Below are positions 17,033 through 25,274 of a stretch of DNA of 64,000 bases, one piece after another. The position numbers and the translations under genes were made by a program. Source of the stretch: Vibrio salinus. GTDB taxonomy: Bacteria > Pseudomonadota > Gammaproteobacteria > Enterobacterales > Vibrionaceae. The stretch covers positions 310,001 to 374,000 of the forward strand of contig NZ_JAJSDZ010000007.1 of NCBI RefSeq assembly GCF_021272385.1, in the 5' to 3' direction. The stretch's first letter is position 1. Every line of letters begins with the position of its first letter. The notes beneath the pieces are model-generated. The model was not told the origin of the DNA, ran no database searches, and saw only the letters and a program-made list of their open reading frames with translations.

Positions 17033-19171
17033 ATGAAAAATACACCAAGCGTAAGAGTGTTTGTTCCTTTACTCGTTTTATCCTTATCGGGATGTGGAGG
17101 TGGTGATGAAGTGAGTACCGGCACTACCAGCAATAGTAGCTATGCGTATTATATCGATGCTGCTGTTAGTGGGATTAGCTATTCATGTGGTTCATTATCC
17201 GGAACGACGGATTCGGATGGAAAATTCTTTTTTGAACCCGGTTCAAGCTGCACTTTCTCTTTAACCTACACGGATTCCGATGGTAACCCGCAGTCTTTTG
17301 CGTTAAAGACGATCTCAGCTGACAAGACGGCCGAGCTGATCAGCGGGGCGGAGTATCAGGAAAAAGACAGTACTGTTGCTCAGGTTCTTCAGTCTCTTGA
17401 TACCGATAGTAATAATAATTCAATCACGATATCCCCGGAGACGGTTGCTTCGGTGATCAATGCAGCGAAAAGGGCGGCGGAAACGAAAGGAGACAGTCTT
17501 AATATCAGCAGTGCTGATACCTTTATGTCCGCGTTCAATACCTATGCCGCGGAGATGGAAGCCAGCGTTGATGGTCTTGATGTTGTCACGTCTGAAGAAG
17601 CCACGACGCATTTAATCAATACGATTTTGCTGGACCGTAGGTTGCTTGATGTCGGTAATGCCAGTGGCGCCATTTATTCCACTTTCTCTTTTTCCGATTC
17701 CGATGAGGACGGACTGGCCGATGCGGTTTCTTATGTGGATCATCTGGGCAGTGACGATGGTGAAGCATCCCTCTCATTTAATGACAGCGAGGGCACAGCG
17801 ACGTTGACGAAGGCCGATAATACGCAATACACGCTTCGTTATGTCTATGATGAAGACAACGATATTTTCTATCTTGAGATGACGCATGCATTAGCATCCG
17901 ATGGCAGTACGCTGACGGAACGCCTTTACCCGATCACGGAAAAAGGCGCGGCAGAAAGTTATTTAGTCAGTACGATTCTGTCCGATACGACCATGTATCG
18001 CGCGGAAAGTGGTATGTCGTCTCCAAAAACCTGGCAGTCTTCTGACGCACAATCGGTGACTTATAATGCGTTCGTCCCCAGAGTGACCACGGTTGAGGAT
18101 ACTTCCACCACGACGATGTTCATCACCGGTTTCGATGAAGATTATCTGACGTACACCTATACCGAGGTAACCGGTGATGTGACCACCCGGGGACGTGGAC
18201 GTATGTATTACGACTCAGCAAAAGCGACGGCGTATCTGGTGAGTTTAAATACGGATGATACTTCTGGATCATCGGACTCTTCCGATGCGACAACGACGGC
18301 ATTCACGTTAGATATGGTGAATGACAAAACATTTTATACCAGTGACTTTCAGGAGCTGGTATTTAGTGATGCAAATACCGTGACCGTGCAAAGCACCAGT
18401 ATGCTGAACTCAGAAGAAGACGGAACCTTTTCGGCGTCCTATTCGATTAACAGTAGTGGTGGATTAGTGATTGGAGCAGGTAATGGTAATGCGGCCGCGA
18501 CGTTGACGCTAACCGAGGTGGGTGACGATTATTATAAAGTGACATTAACCGCCGGGCGTAGCTCAAGAGACTTTACGATGTATACCAGTCTTGATGCATT
18601 GAAAAACGATTTGGTTGACGATGCGCTTCCCACCAGTGTCACGGATGACAGCGATGATTCGACGAATACAAATCATGCTGGTTTCGAATTGCTCACTCTT
18701 AAAGCGGAAGAGCTGTCGGATGATGGGCAGAAAATCAAAATTACAGTAACCGCTAACGGTAGTATTACGGATGCGTTAGCCACCGCGGCTGTTGATGGTG
18801 GCAGTAATCGCAATCTATTTGGGATTGAGATTAATGATAGTATCAATTGTGGACTTACTGTTGATGGCAGTACGGTGAGCTCTTTTTGTGTGAAAGGCTC
18901 CCGGAATCGTGGCCGGTTTGTGACTGATACGAGTTCAACCATTTCAAATTACACCCACACTGAGGATGGGAAAACCGTGACGTTTACCATTGATGCCAGT
19001 GTGATTCCGTCAAATAGTTTTGGTTATCTGGTTGTAGAGGCCACTATTGGTGACAATTTTGCCGGTTTTAACAATTTTGTCACGTTTAACAACGCCAATC
19101 CCGGGAATGGTATTTATGACGACATCGAGTTGGCTGCCAACTGGTCTGCAGACACGACGACCAGTGAGTGA
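17033..19171 (+). CDS. large hypothetical lipoprotein
   Basis: A 712-residue secreted lipoprotein of unknown function. The frame is open from 16988, but the ATG at 17033 starts a textbook lipoprotein signal (MKNTPSVRVF then LLVLSLSGC, followed by GGGDE). The mature protein is rich in Ser, Thr, Asp and Gly and very acidic, and looks all-beta. An N-terminal part reads like a carboxypeptidase-regulatory/SdrD-type segment (ISYSCGSLSGTTDSDGKFFFEPGSSC). A helical stretch around residues 140-200 follows, and a C-terminal beta domain of about 150 residues ends the protein. The Gly-Asp after the lipidated Cys does not read as an inner-membrane retention signal. It stands alone, followed by a terminator. 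Surface or outer-membrane placement is inferred. Confidence 0.75.
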   Translation: MKNTPSVRVFVPLLVLSLSGCGGGDEVSTGTTSNSSYAYYIDAAVSGISYSCGSLSGTTDSDGKFFFEPGSSCTFSLTYTDSDGNPQSFALKTISADKTAELISGAEYQEKDSTVAQVLQSLDTDSNNNSITISPETVASVINAAKRAAETKGDSLNISSADTFMSAFNTYAAEMEASVDGLDVVTSEEATTHLINTILLDRRLLDVGNASGAIYSTFSFSDSDEDGLADAVSYVDHLGSDDGEASLSFNDSEGTATLTKADNTQYTLRYVYDEDNDIFYLEMTHALASDGSTLTERLYPITEKGAAESYLVSTILSDTTMYRAESGMSSPKTWQSSDAQSVTYNAFVPRVTTVEDTSTTTMFITGFDEDYLTYTYTEVTGDVTTRGRGRMYYDSAKATAYLVSLNTDDTSGSSDSSDATTTAFTLDMVNDKTFYTSDFQELVFSDANTVTVQSTSMLNSEEDGTFSASYSINSSGGLVIGAGNGNAAATLTLTEVGDDYYKVTLTAGRSSRDFTMYTSLDALKNDLVDDALPTSVTDDSDDSTNTNHAGFELLTLKAEELSDDGQKIKITVTANGSITDALATAAVDGGSNRNLFGIEINDSINCGLTVDGSTVSSFCVKGSRNRGRFVTDTSSTISNYTHTEDGKTVTFTIDASVIPSNSFGYLVVEATIGDNFAGFNNFVTFNNANPGNGIYDDIELAANWSADTTTSE

Positions 19172-19230
19172 CAAGTAGATAAACCGATGTAATAAGGTTG
19201 GGTTCGATCCGTTCTCAATCCAAAGATAAC

Positions 19231-19258
19231 AAGGACATGGCTCTGGCGATGTCCTTTT
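19231..19258. terminator. bidirectional terminator
   Basis: AAGGACAT (19231-19238) and ATGTCCTT (19249-19256) form a perfect 8-bp stem with a 10-base loop. On the plus strand it ends in TTTT. It separates the lipoprotein gene from the convergent STAS/glycosyltransferase remnant. Confidence 0.7.
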
Positions 19259-19265
19259 CCATCGT

Positions 19266-19735
19266 TCAGTGCTTCAGACTGGCGAGAGACAGGTTTCTTA
19301 ACGGCTTCAGGCCGCTGAGTAATCCGGGGTGTTCTATCGTGCTCCGGTGCCGGGTCAGTAGTTGTTCATATAATTGCGTCAGTTTGTTGGTATTGGCACC
19401 GAGAGAAAAGGTATTCAGAACCCGTTCCCGGGCACAGGAGGACAGGTTTTCGGCAAGGGCATTATCATCCAGTAACGCCTCTGCCCGCTGACGTTTTCAA
19501 TTCTCATGCTGCGTTCTTTGGCTATCAGGCGTTTGTACAGATAGACAATCGCGCCGACACCGGAGGAATCGAGGAAGGTGACGTTCGTCAGCTCCACTTC
19601 GATTTCGTTAAATTCCGGATTTGCGATCACTTTGTCTAACTGAGGCAGTGCGCTCTGGCTGCCATCGGCATCCAAATTGCCGGAAAAAATCAACGTGATT
19701 GTGTTGTCATTGTATGTTCTCGCCAGTAGTCCCAT
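19266..19735 (-). pseudogene. STAS-domain gene front fused out of frame to a glycosyltransferase tail
   Basis: From the ATG at 19735 the frame encodes 85 residues of a STAS domain (IFSGNLDADGS, VELTNVTFLDSSGVGAIVYLYKRL, RSMRIENVSGQ), the fold of anti-sigma-factor antagonists such as SypA. At about 19481-19484 homology stops. The STAS frame runs on as a nonsense tail to 19415. In another frame the sequence continues as about 72 residues typical of a GT4 glycosyltransferase C-terminus (AEALLDDNALAENLSSCARE, later LGANTNKLTQLYEQLL), ending at 19266. A single deletion that joined two genes of one polysaccharide cluster explains this. A strong AAGGAG precedes the ATG and sigma-54-like signals remain upstream. 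The truncated STAS lacks its last helix and is probably non-functional. Confidence 0.8.
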
Positions 19736-19786
19736 CGTCTTTCTCCTTCTGTCTGGTGGTGTAGTCGGTTGGGATGTACTGGTTTA

Positions 19787-19802
19787 TTCATGATGTATGC
19801 CA
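19787..19802 (-). promoter_or_regulatory. possible sigma-54 promoter of the STAS remnant
   Basis: On the minus strand TGGCATACATCATGAA matches the -24 GG element, with GA instead of GC at -12 in the right spacing. It lies about 50 bases upstream of the ATG at 19735. Confidence 0.4.
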
Positions 19803-19872
19803 GAATAAAAATATTTATTATTCAATTTCTTATAATGTTTGTGTGCGAGCTATTCAAAATGACATCACGGAT

Positions 19873-19887
19873 TTCTCAAATTGAGAA
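19873..19887. promoter_or_regulatory. TTCTCA palindrome resembling a SypG-type enhancer
   Basis: TTCTCAAATTGAGAA is a perfect palindrome about 75 bases upstream of the sigma-54-like element. It matches the TTCTCA-N3-TG half of the SypG enhancer consensus as I remember it. Recognition by such an activator is inference. Confidence 0.4.
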
Positions 19888-20039
19888 TCAATATAAAATG
19901 AGGGATTGCTGGCCGGAGAAAGGCGAAAAAGGGCTGATATAAAGGCTGGATAGAGTAAGAATAAGCTGGCGGAAATGCACCACACAATCCACGGTGAAAA
20001 AGAAAGGATTGTGTGGGTTTAATGGTGAGGGTTTAAGGG

Positions 20040-20906
20040 TTATTCTATATTTTGGATCTGCTCACGCATCTGTTCGATAAGCACTTTAAGCTCTACGCTG
20101 GATGCGGTGACTTCGGTATTGATGGACTTGGATGCCAGCGTGTTGGATTCACGGTTGAATTCCTGCATCATGAAGTCCAGACGACGGCCGATAGCTCCGC
20201 CTTTTTTCAGGATGTTCCGGGTTTCTTTTACGTGAGAATCAAGGCGGTCCAGTTCTTCTGCGACATCCGATTTCTGAGCCAGCAGGATAAGCTCCTGTTC
20301 GACCCGGTTGCTATCCAGTTCAACTTTGGCTTCTTCAAACTTGGAAAATAAACGGTTGCGCTGCCATTCAATGATTTCCGGCATCATGGTGCGTACTTTG
20401 GACACTTCGCCTGTGATTGTATCCAGACGCTGCTCAATTAACGCTTTCATGTTATCGCCTTCGCGGCCACGGGCAGCCAGAAAGTCTTCAATAGCATCAT
20501 CAAAGGCGACCAGAAGTTCTTTACTGATGGCGTCGATATCCTGCTCCGGCGCTTCCATAACCCCTTGCCATTGCATCACCTGAAACGGATTAATGCGGCT
20601 CAGTTCTCCTGTCATATGCATGATGTGATTTGCAGCTTCAATGACCTGTTGCGCCAGTTTTTCATTGATGGTCAGTTCACTTTTTGCCGCCGGGTTGGCC
20701 TCATAGCGAAGATGACATTCCACCTTACCACGGGCCAGTTTTTGACGGAATCGATCGCGAAGAACAGGCTCAAGCCCACGAAACAGCTCTGGAAGACGGA
20801 AGTACGTTTCCAGATATCGTTGATTTACGGAGCGGATTTCCCATACCGCTGTTCCCCAATCAGCTTTGACTTCTTTGCGTGCGTACGCCGTCATACTGTA
20901 AATCAT
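20040..20906 (-). CDS. yicC: YicC-family endoribonuclease
   Basis: A 288-residue cytoplasmic protein, nearly collinear with E. coli YicC: MIYSMTAYARKE, WEIRSVNQRYLETYFRLPE, LARGKVECHLRYE, the central VMQWQGVMEAPEQD, and the strongly conserved C-terminus GRRLDFMMQEFNRESNTLAS followed by VELKVLIEQMREQIQNIE. YicC proteins are hexameric endoribonucleases that influence small RNA turnover. The gene is divergent from rph, the arrangement seen in enterobacteria and vibrios. Confidence 0.95.
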   Translation of the reverse strand: MIYSMTAYARKEVKADWGTAVWEIRSVNQRYLETYFRLPELFRGLEPVLRDRFRQKLARGKVECHLRYEANPAAKSELTINEKLAQQVIEAANHIMHMTGELSRINPFQVMQWQGVMEAPEQDIDAISKELLVAFDDAIEDFLAARGREGDNMKALIEQRLDTITGEVSKVRTMMPEIIEWQRNRLFSKFEEAKVELDSNRVEQELILLAQKSDVAEELDRLDSHVKETRNILKKGGAIGRRLDFMMQEFNRESNTLASKSINTEVTASSVELKVLIEQMREQIQNIE

Positions 20907-21062
20907 TTACGTTGTCCTTGGTTAAAAAATATCAATCTCTTTCTTTTTGAGATATTAGCATAAATACAAGGTTAAACGTTATCATTCCGACACGTTTGTG
21001 ACAAAGGGATACAAGGAATGGTAAGCTGAAGGTTCAAACTATTAACAAGCGTTTATTTCCTA

Positions 21063-21068
21063 TATAAT
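21063..21068 (+). promoter_or_regulatory. putative rph promoter -10
   Basis: TATAAT lies 45 bases upstream of the rph ATG. TTAACA at 21042-21047 is a possible -35 with a short 15-base spacer. Confidence 0.4.
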
Positions 21069-21112
21069 CAGCGCCCAAATCATTCGTTCACCCAATTAAA
21101 GGTAGAAGCGTC

Positions 21113-21829
21113 ATGCGTCCAAATAACCGTGCTGCCGATCAGGTTCGACCTATAAAAATTACCCGTCACTATACAGCTTATGCCGAAGGCTCTGTTTTGG
21201 TGGAGTTTGGTAATACCAAGGTATTGTGTAATGCCACAGTAGAAGACACTGTCCCCCGTTGGCTGAAAGGACAAGGGAAAGGTTGGGTGACCGCCGAATA
21301 TGGTATGTTGCCAAGAGCAACCCATTCCCGTACCCGCCGCGAAGCAGCCAGTGGTAAACAGGGTGGCCGGACGATGGAAATACAGCGTTTGATCGGCCGT
21401 AGCCTTCGTGCCATTGTTGATTTAAAAGCGATGGGTGAAACCATGGTGACGGTCGATTGTGATGTCATCCAGGCTGATGGCGGTACCCGGACTGCATCGA
21501 TTACCGGTGCGTGTGTGGCGTTGTGTGATGCGTTTGATAAGCTGGTTACCGATGGCAAGATGAAAGCCAACCCGATGAAAGGACTGGTTGCTGCGGTGTC
21601 AGTCGGTATTTTAGGTGATGATGTTCTGTGTGATCTTGAATACGTTGAAGATTCTTCCGCTGATACAGACATGAATGTCGTGATGACGGAAGATGGTCGT
21701 TTGATTGAAGTTCAGGGAACGGCGGAGGGCGAACCCTTTACCCATGATGAGCTGATGTTGTTGCTGGAATCGGCTAAAAAAGGCATAGAAGCCATTGTCG
21801 CCGCGCAGAAAGCGGCACTGGAAGATTAG
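21113..21829 (+). CDS. rph: ribonuclease PH
   Basis: Phosphorolytic 3'-5' exoribonuclease that trims tRNA 3' ends. The protein has 238 residues, full length. The sequence starts [20 protein letters not shown] and holds the RNase PH core: [23 protein letters not shown], the phosphate-binding region with [20 protein letters not shown] split by the usual Ser/Arg residues, ITVDCDV-like [20 protein letters not shown], and the late [19 protein letters not shown] and QGTAEGEPF. The intact C-terminus contrasts with the frameshifted rph of E. coli K-12. pyrE follows 95 bases downstream after a strong terminator. Confidence 0.97.
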   Translation: MRPNNRAADQVRPIKITRHYTAYAEGSVLVEFGNTKVLCNATVEDTVPRWLKGQGKGWVTAEYGMLPRATHSRTRREAASGKQGGRTMEIQRLIGRSLRAIVDLKAMGETMVTVDCDVIQADGGTRTASITGACVALCDAFDKLVTDGKMKANPMKGLVAAVSVGILGDDVLCDLEYVEDSSADTDMNVVMTEDGRLIEVQGTAEGEPFTHDELMLLLESAKKGIEAIVAAQKAALED

Positions 21830-21839
21830 TTTTGACTGG

Positions 21840-21868
21840 ATAGCTCCTTTGACAGGGGCTATTTTTTT
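21840..21868 (+). terminator. rph-pyrE intergenic hairpin (terminator/attenuator)
   Basis: ATAGCTCC (21840-21847) and GGGGCTAT (21855-21862), with a 7-base loop, are followed by T7. In E. coli the equivalent hairpin attenuates pyrE according to UTP. That control may apply here but no leader peptide other than the rph end is seen. Confidence 0.8.
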
Positions 21869-21924
21869 GTTAGTTCATAGTGATTGTTACAAGCGAAGCT
21901 TGATTTAGGAAAGAGAGAGAAGCG

Positions 21925-22566
21925 ATGAAAGCGTACCAGCGTGAATTTATAGAATTTGCTTTGGAAAAACAGGTTCTTAAATTTGGGGAATTTACTTTAA
22001 AGTCTGGCCGTAAGAGCCCATATTTTTTTAATGCTGGTTTGTTTAATACAGGTCGCGACCTTGCCCGTTTGGGCCGTTTTTATGCGGCAGCATTAGTGGA
22101 TTCCGGTATTACTTATGATGTGCTGTTCGGCCCTGCTTATAAAGGGATTCCAATTGCAACCACAACGGCGGTGGCTCTGTCTGATCATCACGATGTTGAT
22201 ACGCCATATTGCTTTAACCGTAAAGAAGCCAAAGATCATGGTGAAGGTGGCAATCTGGTGGGAAGTGCTCTGGAAGGGCGTATTATGCTGGTTGATGATG
22301 TAATTACCGCCGGTACCGCTATCCGTGAGTCGATGGAAATCATTCAAGCCAATAAAGCGGATTTGGCCGGTGTATTGGTGGCGATTGACCGCCAGGAAAA
22401 AGGCAAGGGTGAGTTGTCGGCGATTCAGGAAGTCGAACGTGATTTCGGCTGTTCAGTCGTTTCCATTGTCAGTCTGAGCGATCTGATCACCTATCTGGAA
22501 GAAAAAGGGGATGAAGCCGAACATCTGGATGCTGTGAAAGCGTACAGAGCGCAGTATGGGGTTTAG
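21925..22566 (+). CDS. pyrE: orotate phosphoribosyltransferase
   Basis: Transfers the phosphoribosyl group of PRPP to orotate, giving OMP in pyrimidine synthesis. It has 213 residues as in E. coli ([40 protein letters not shown]). The PRPP loop is [19 protein letters not shown] near residues 117-135, and the catalytic loop is [25 protein letters not shown] purine tract precedes the ATG. It lies downstream of rph, with which it probably shares transcription. Confidence 0.97.
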   Translation: MKAYQREFIEFALEKQVLKFGEFTLKSGRKSPYFFNAGLFNTGRDLARLGRFYAAALVDSGITYDVLFGPAYKGIPIATTTAVALSDHHDVDTPYCFNRKEAKDHGEGGNLVGSALEGRIMLVDDVITAGTAIRESMEIIQANKADLAGVLVAIDRQEKGKGELSAIQEVERDFGCSVVSIVSLSDLITYLEEKGDEAEHLDAVKAYRAQYGV

Positions 22567-22598
22567 TTTTTCAGTGTTCAGTTTTTCGTATTCGGAAG

Positions 22599-22627
22599 AA
22601 AAGGAAGTTTAGATAAGCTTCCTTTTT
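22599..22627. terminator. bidirectional terminator between pyrE and the lpxM-like gene
   Basis: AAAAGGAAG (22599-22607) and CTTCCTTTT (22618-22626) form a 9-bp stem with A/T tracts on both sides, so it can stop transcription from both convergent genes. Confidence 0.8.
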
Positions 22628-22686
22628 AATATATGCGTTGAATCATTAATAGTATTACCAACTGTCTACTGAAAAACTGAAAACTA

Positions 22687-23655
22687 TTAACTATATATCT
22701 TCTTCCCGTCTCTTTGCGTTTGCAGAAGAAATAAATTCCACATGTACTGTTCCGGCCTTGGGATCAAAAGATCTTCAATGGCCTTATTCATGGCTCTGGC
22801 GTCCTGTTCTTCATCCCCTGTCGGGAAGTTTTCCAGAGCAGGCAGAATATGAACTTCGTATTTGGAGGTTTTATCATTGTATGCGGGCAGGATTGGAATT
22901 ACCTTGGCTTTTGACAGGCGGGCCATTTTACCAAAGCCTTTCAGCGTGGCCTTTTCTGTAGCAAAGAAAGGGACGAACACCGAATTTTGCGGGCCATGAT
23001 CTTCATCCGGGAGCCAATAACCGATGTAGCCGTCTTTGATTGAACGGACAAACGGTTTTACGCCGGCATTACGGGCAAAAATCCGGCCGCCATACTGCAT
23101 GCGCTGGACATGCATCAGCCAGTCTCCGATAGGGTTACGCTGCGGCTTCATGATGGTAGTGACTTTGTAGCCTCTGGCGGCCAGCATCACCGCCGGATAG
23201 TCAACGGCCCATGCATGTGGCGCAAGAATGATGACGTTTTCCCCCGCATCCAACAGCGGAATAATATTTTCTTCACCAATCATGACACCACGGTTCTGGT
23301 TATGTCTGGTTGAGCGAACCAGAAATTCAGAATAGCCGAGTATATACTGAGCGGCCTTCACAAACGTTTCTTTTACGATTTTTTCCCGTTCCTGAGCTGA
23401 TTTTTCCGGAAAACAATATTCCAGATTGGTTCTTGCCCGGCGAACAACGCGGCCGTTTTTATTGACGATGAGCGTGGAAATTTTTCTGGCAATGCCATCC
23501 CGTAATTTTGGGGGAATATAAGCCAGCAGTGCTGCAAAGAATACGCCCAGCCACATTCCCCAGTGGCGGGGATGCAGAAATGACCACTGAAATCTGGGAT
23601 CATGCAAATAGGCATCAATACTGTTTTTTTTCGGGGCGTCCTGATCTGAACTCAT
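22687..23655 (-). CDS. lpxM: lipid A secondary acyltransferase (LpxM/LpxN-like)
   Basis: Membrane-bound acyltransferase that adds the last secondary acyl chain to Kdo2-lipid A. The 322 residues show the HX4D catalytic motif as HAWAVDYPA near residue 147 and a membrane segment near residue 40. They follow E. coli LpxM: LPDEDHGPQNSVFVPFFATEKATL, GGRIFARNAGVKPF, RPEQYMWNL. The position between pyrE and lpxL is that of V. cholerae lpxN (VC0212, from memory), which transfers a 3-hydroxylaurate, so the chain added may be hydroxylated. It is the last gene of the slmA-lpxL-lpxM unit, 20 bases after lpxL. Confidence 0.9.
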   Translation of the reverse strand: MSSDQDAPKKNSIDAYLHDPRFQWSFLHPRHWGMWLGVFFAALLAYIPPKLRDGIARKISTLIVNKNGRVVRRARTNLEYCFPEKSAQEREKIVKETFVKAAQYILGYSEFLVRSTRHNQNRGVMIGEENIIPLLDAGENVIILAPHAWAVDYPAVMLAARGYKVTTIMKPQRNPIGDWLMHVQRMQYGGRIFARNAGVKPFVRSIKDGYIGYWLPDEDHGPQNSVFVPFFATEKATLKGFGKMARLSKAKVIPILPAYNDKTSKYEVHILPALENFPTGDEEQDARAMNKAIEDLLIPRPEQYMWNLFLLQTQRDGKKIYS

Positions 23656-23675
23656 TCAACAAAAGCCTTTTTATA

Positions 23676-24623
23676 TTATTGGTAGCGGGTTTTTGACTGG
23701 GTGCCATCCGGTAAGGACTTAAAACGTTTGTGCAGCCACATCCATTGTTCCGGTGCCCGGAGTATCACCTCTTCAACGTATTTATTCATATAGGCTGCAG
23801 CAGCCGTTTTGTCCTTTTTCGGATAATTATCTTCTATTGAGATATCCGCAATTAATTCGTATTTTCCATCCTGATTGCGGAACCCGGAAACCGGCATAAT
23901 TGCACATTTACTGGCATAAGCAAGAATACTGGTCCCGGTAGTGGTACAGGCGTCCTGAACGGCAAAGAACGGCACAAAAACAGACTGATTATGGCCATAA
24001 TCCTGATCCGGTAAATAAAACAGGCGCTCCCCCTGTCTCAGTACCCGGATCATCTTCTTTAGATCCCGTCGATAAACCAGCTTATTGCCATCACGGGTTC
24101 GTCCCCGGTACTGAATAAATTCATAGGCGGCGTTGGTATGTGGGCGGTAAACGCCATAACCTGGCATGCCGAGAGCCGCAAAGCCACGGGCGCATATTTC
24201 CAGGTTAAAAGCGTGTACAGCACAGAGCAGTGCGCCTTTTTTATTTTTTTCATGCTCAAGCAATGGCCGCGTGTCTTTATTGATGAGCAAACGGCGAAAA
24301 CGCCATGTGGGCCAGAACCAGGCAATACCCGATTCAATTAATGCTGCACCGGTATTTTTGAAGTTTTCGGTCAGTATGGTTTCTATTTCGTCTGCGGGTT
24401 TATCAGGGAAAGCCAGTTCAAGGTTCCGCCTTGCGATGTGTAACCTCTTTTTCCCAAATTTAAGGGCTAGTTTGCCTAAACTCTGTCCTAATTTTAACGA
24501 CATAGAGTAAGGGAGCATATTCACGATCAGCAGGAGCAGACCGAATCCAAACCACACCCCCCAATATCTGGGATGTAAAAGAGACACTGAAAACTCAGGT
24601 TTTCCGACGTTATAATCACTCAT
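23676..24623 (-). CDS. lpxL: lipid A lauroyl-type acyltransferase LpxL
   Basis: Adds a secondary acyl chain to Kdo2-lipid IVA before LpxM acts. The 315 residues have an N-terminal membrane helix (VWFGFGLLLLIVNMLPY) and HAFNLEICARG as the HX4E catalytic motif, the form found in LpxL/LpxP. Then come YGVYRPHTNAAYEFIQYRGR, KMIRVLRQGERLFYLPDQDY, SVFVPFFAVQDACTTTGTS and APEQWMWLHKRFKSLPDG. It begins four bases after slmA, so the two are cotranscribed. Confidence 0.93.
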   Translation of the reverse strand: MSDYNVGKPEFSVSLLHPRYWGVWFGFGLLLLIVNMLPYSMSLKLGQSLGKLALKFGKKRLHIARRNLELAFPDKPADEIETILTENFKNTGAALIESGIAWFWPTWRFRRLLINKDTRPLLEHEKNKKGALLCAVHAFNLEICARGFAALGMPGYGVYRPHTNAAYEFIQYRGRTRDGNKLVYRRDLKKMIRVLRQGERLFYLPDQDYGHNQSVFVPFFAVQDACTTTGTSILAYASKCAIMPVSGFRNQDGKYELIADISIEDNYPKKDKTAAAAYMNKYVEEVILRAPEQWMWLHKRFKSLPDGTQSKTRYQ

Positions 24624-24627
24624 AGAA

Positions 24628-25218
24628 TTACTTTATTTGTGCACTTAAAAGAGACCAGTACTCTTCAAAGTTTGCTGTTGGTTGATATTTAAAATCTGAG
24701 CGGACAAAACGGTTCAGGCTTCCTTCTACCTGACCTAACAGCTGCGAAGCCAGAATGCCTTCTTCGACAGGAAAGGATTTTCCTTCCCGGATTTTACGCT
24801 CACGCAGAATTTGCCGTAAAGAGGTTTCAATGCGTTCAAACAACTGATTAATCCGCTCCCGAAGGCGTTCGTTTTCGAACATTAAAGCATGACCGGATAA
24901 AATTCGTGTCAGCCCCGGGTTACGTTCCGAAAAAGTAAGAATAAGCTGCATCACCATTTTTAAGCGGTGCAATGTATCTTTTTCTTCATCAAAGATATAG
25001 TTGATGCGGGACATCAGCGTTTCTTCAATAAATTCGATCAGCCCTTCAAACATGCGGGCTTTACTCGGGAAATGACGGTACAAAGCGGCCTCAGACACAC
25101 CCACCCGGTTGGCCAGTTTCGCCGTTGTGATCCGGGATGCGCCATCGTGAGATTCGAGCATTTCAGCGAGTGCCTGAAGAATTTCTTCTCTGCGGTTACT
25201 TTTTTTTGTCCCACTCAT
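24628..25218 (-). CDS. slmA: nucleoid occlusion factor SlmA
   Basis: A TetR-family DNA-binding protein that, bound to its chromosomal sites, blocks FtsZ assembly over the nucleoid. The 196 residues match SlmA length and order: [19 protein letters not shown], the helix-turn-helix [36 protein letters not shown], and the C-terminal dimer domain ending [18 protein letters not shown]. It follows coaBC on the same strand after 56 bases. In E. coli dut lies between the two; here it does not. Confidence 0.96.
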   Translation of the reverse strand: MSGTKKSNRREEILQALAEMLESHDGASRITTAKLANRVGVSEAALYRHFPSKARMFEGLIEFIEETLMSRINYIFDEEKDTLHRLKMVMQLILTFSERNPGLTRILSGHALMFENERLRERINQLFERIETSLRQILRERKIREGKSFPVEEGILASQLLGQVEGSLNRFVRSDFKYQPTANFEEYWSLLSAQIK

Positions 25219-25274
25219 TCTTTCGTCCTTCTTAACTCAGATGTTAATACTTAGCCTGATTATCTACTTTATTT

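Larger units (their letters stand above)
19736..20039. other. intergenic region upstream of the STAS remnant
   Basis: Besides the possible sigma-54 promoter and palindrome, this region contains an 11-bp perfect inverted repeat (CACACAATCC and its complement, 19980-20016) close to the end of yicC. It may terminate yicC, although a T-run is lacking. No gene is seen. Confidence 0.5.

Noticed and set aside
19198..19491. 97-codon plus-strand frame
   Set aside because: It runs antisense through the glycosyltransferase remnant, has no ribosome site and no recognisable domain.
20565..20963. 132-codon plus-strand frame over yicC
   Set aside because: It is antisense to a strongly conserved gene and shows no independent coding pattern.
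21178..21672. 164-codon minus-strand frame inside rph
   Set aside because: Shadow of rph, Ser/Thr-rich composition typical of antisense frames.
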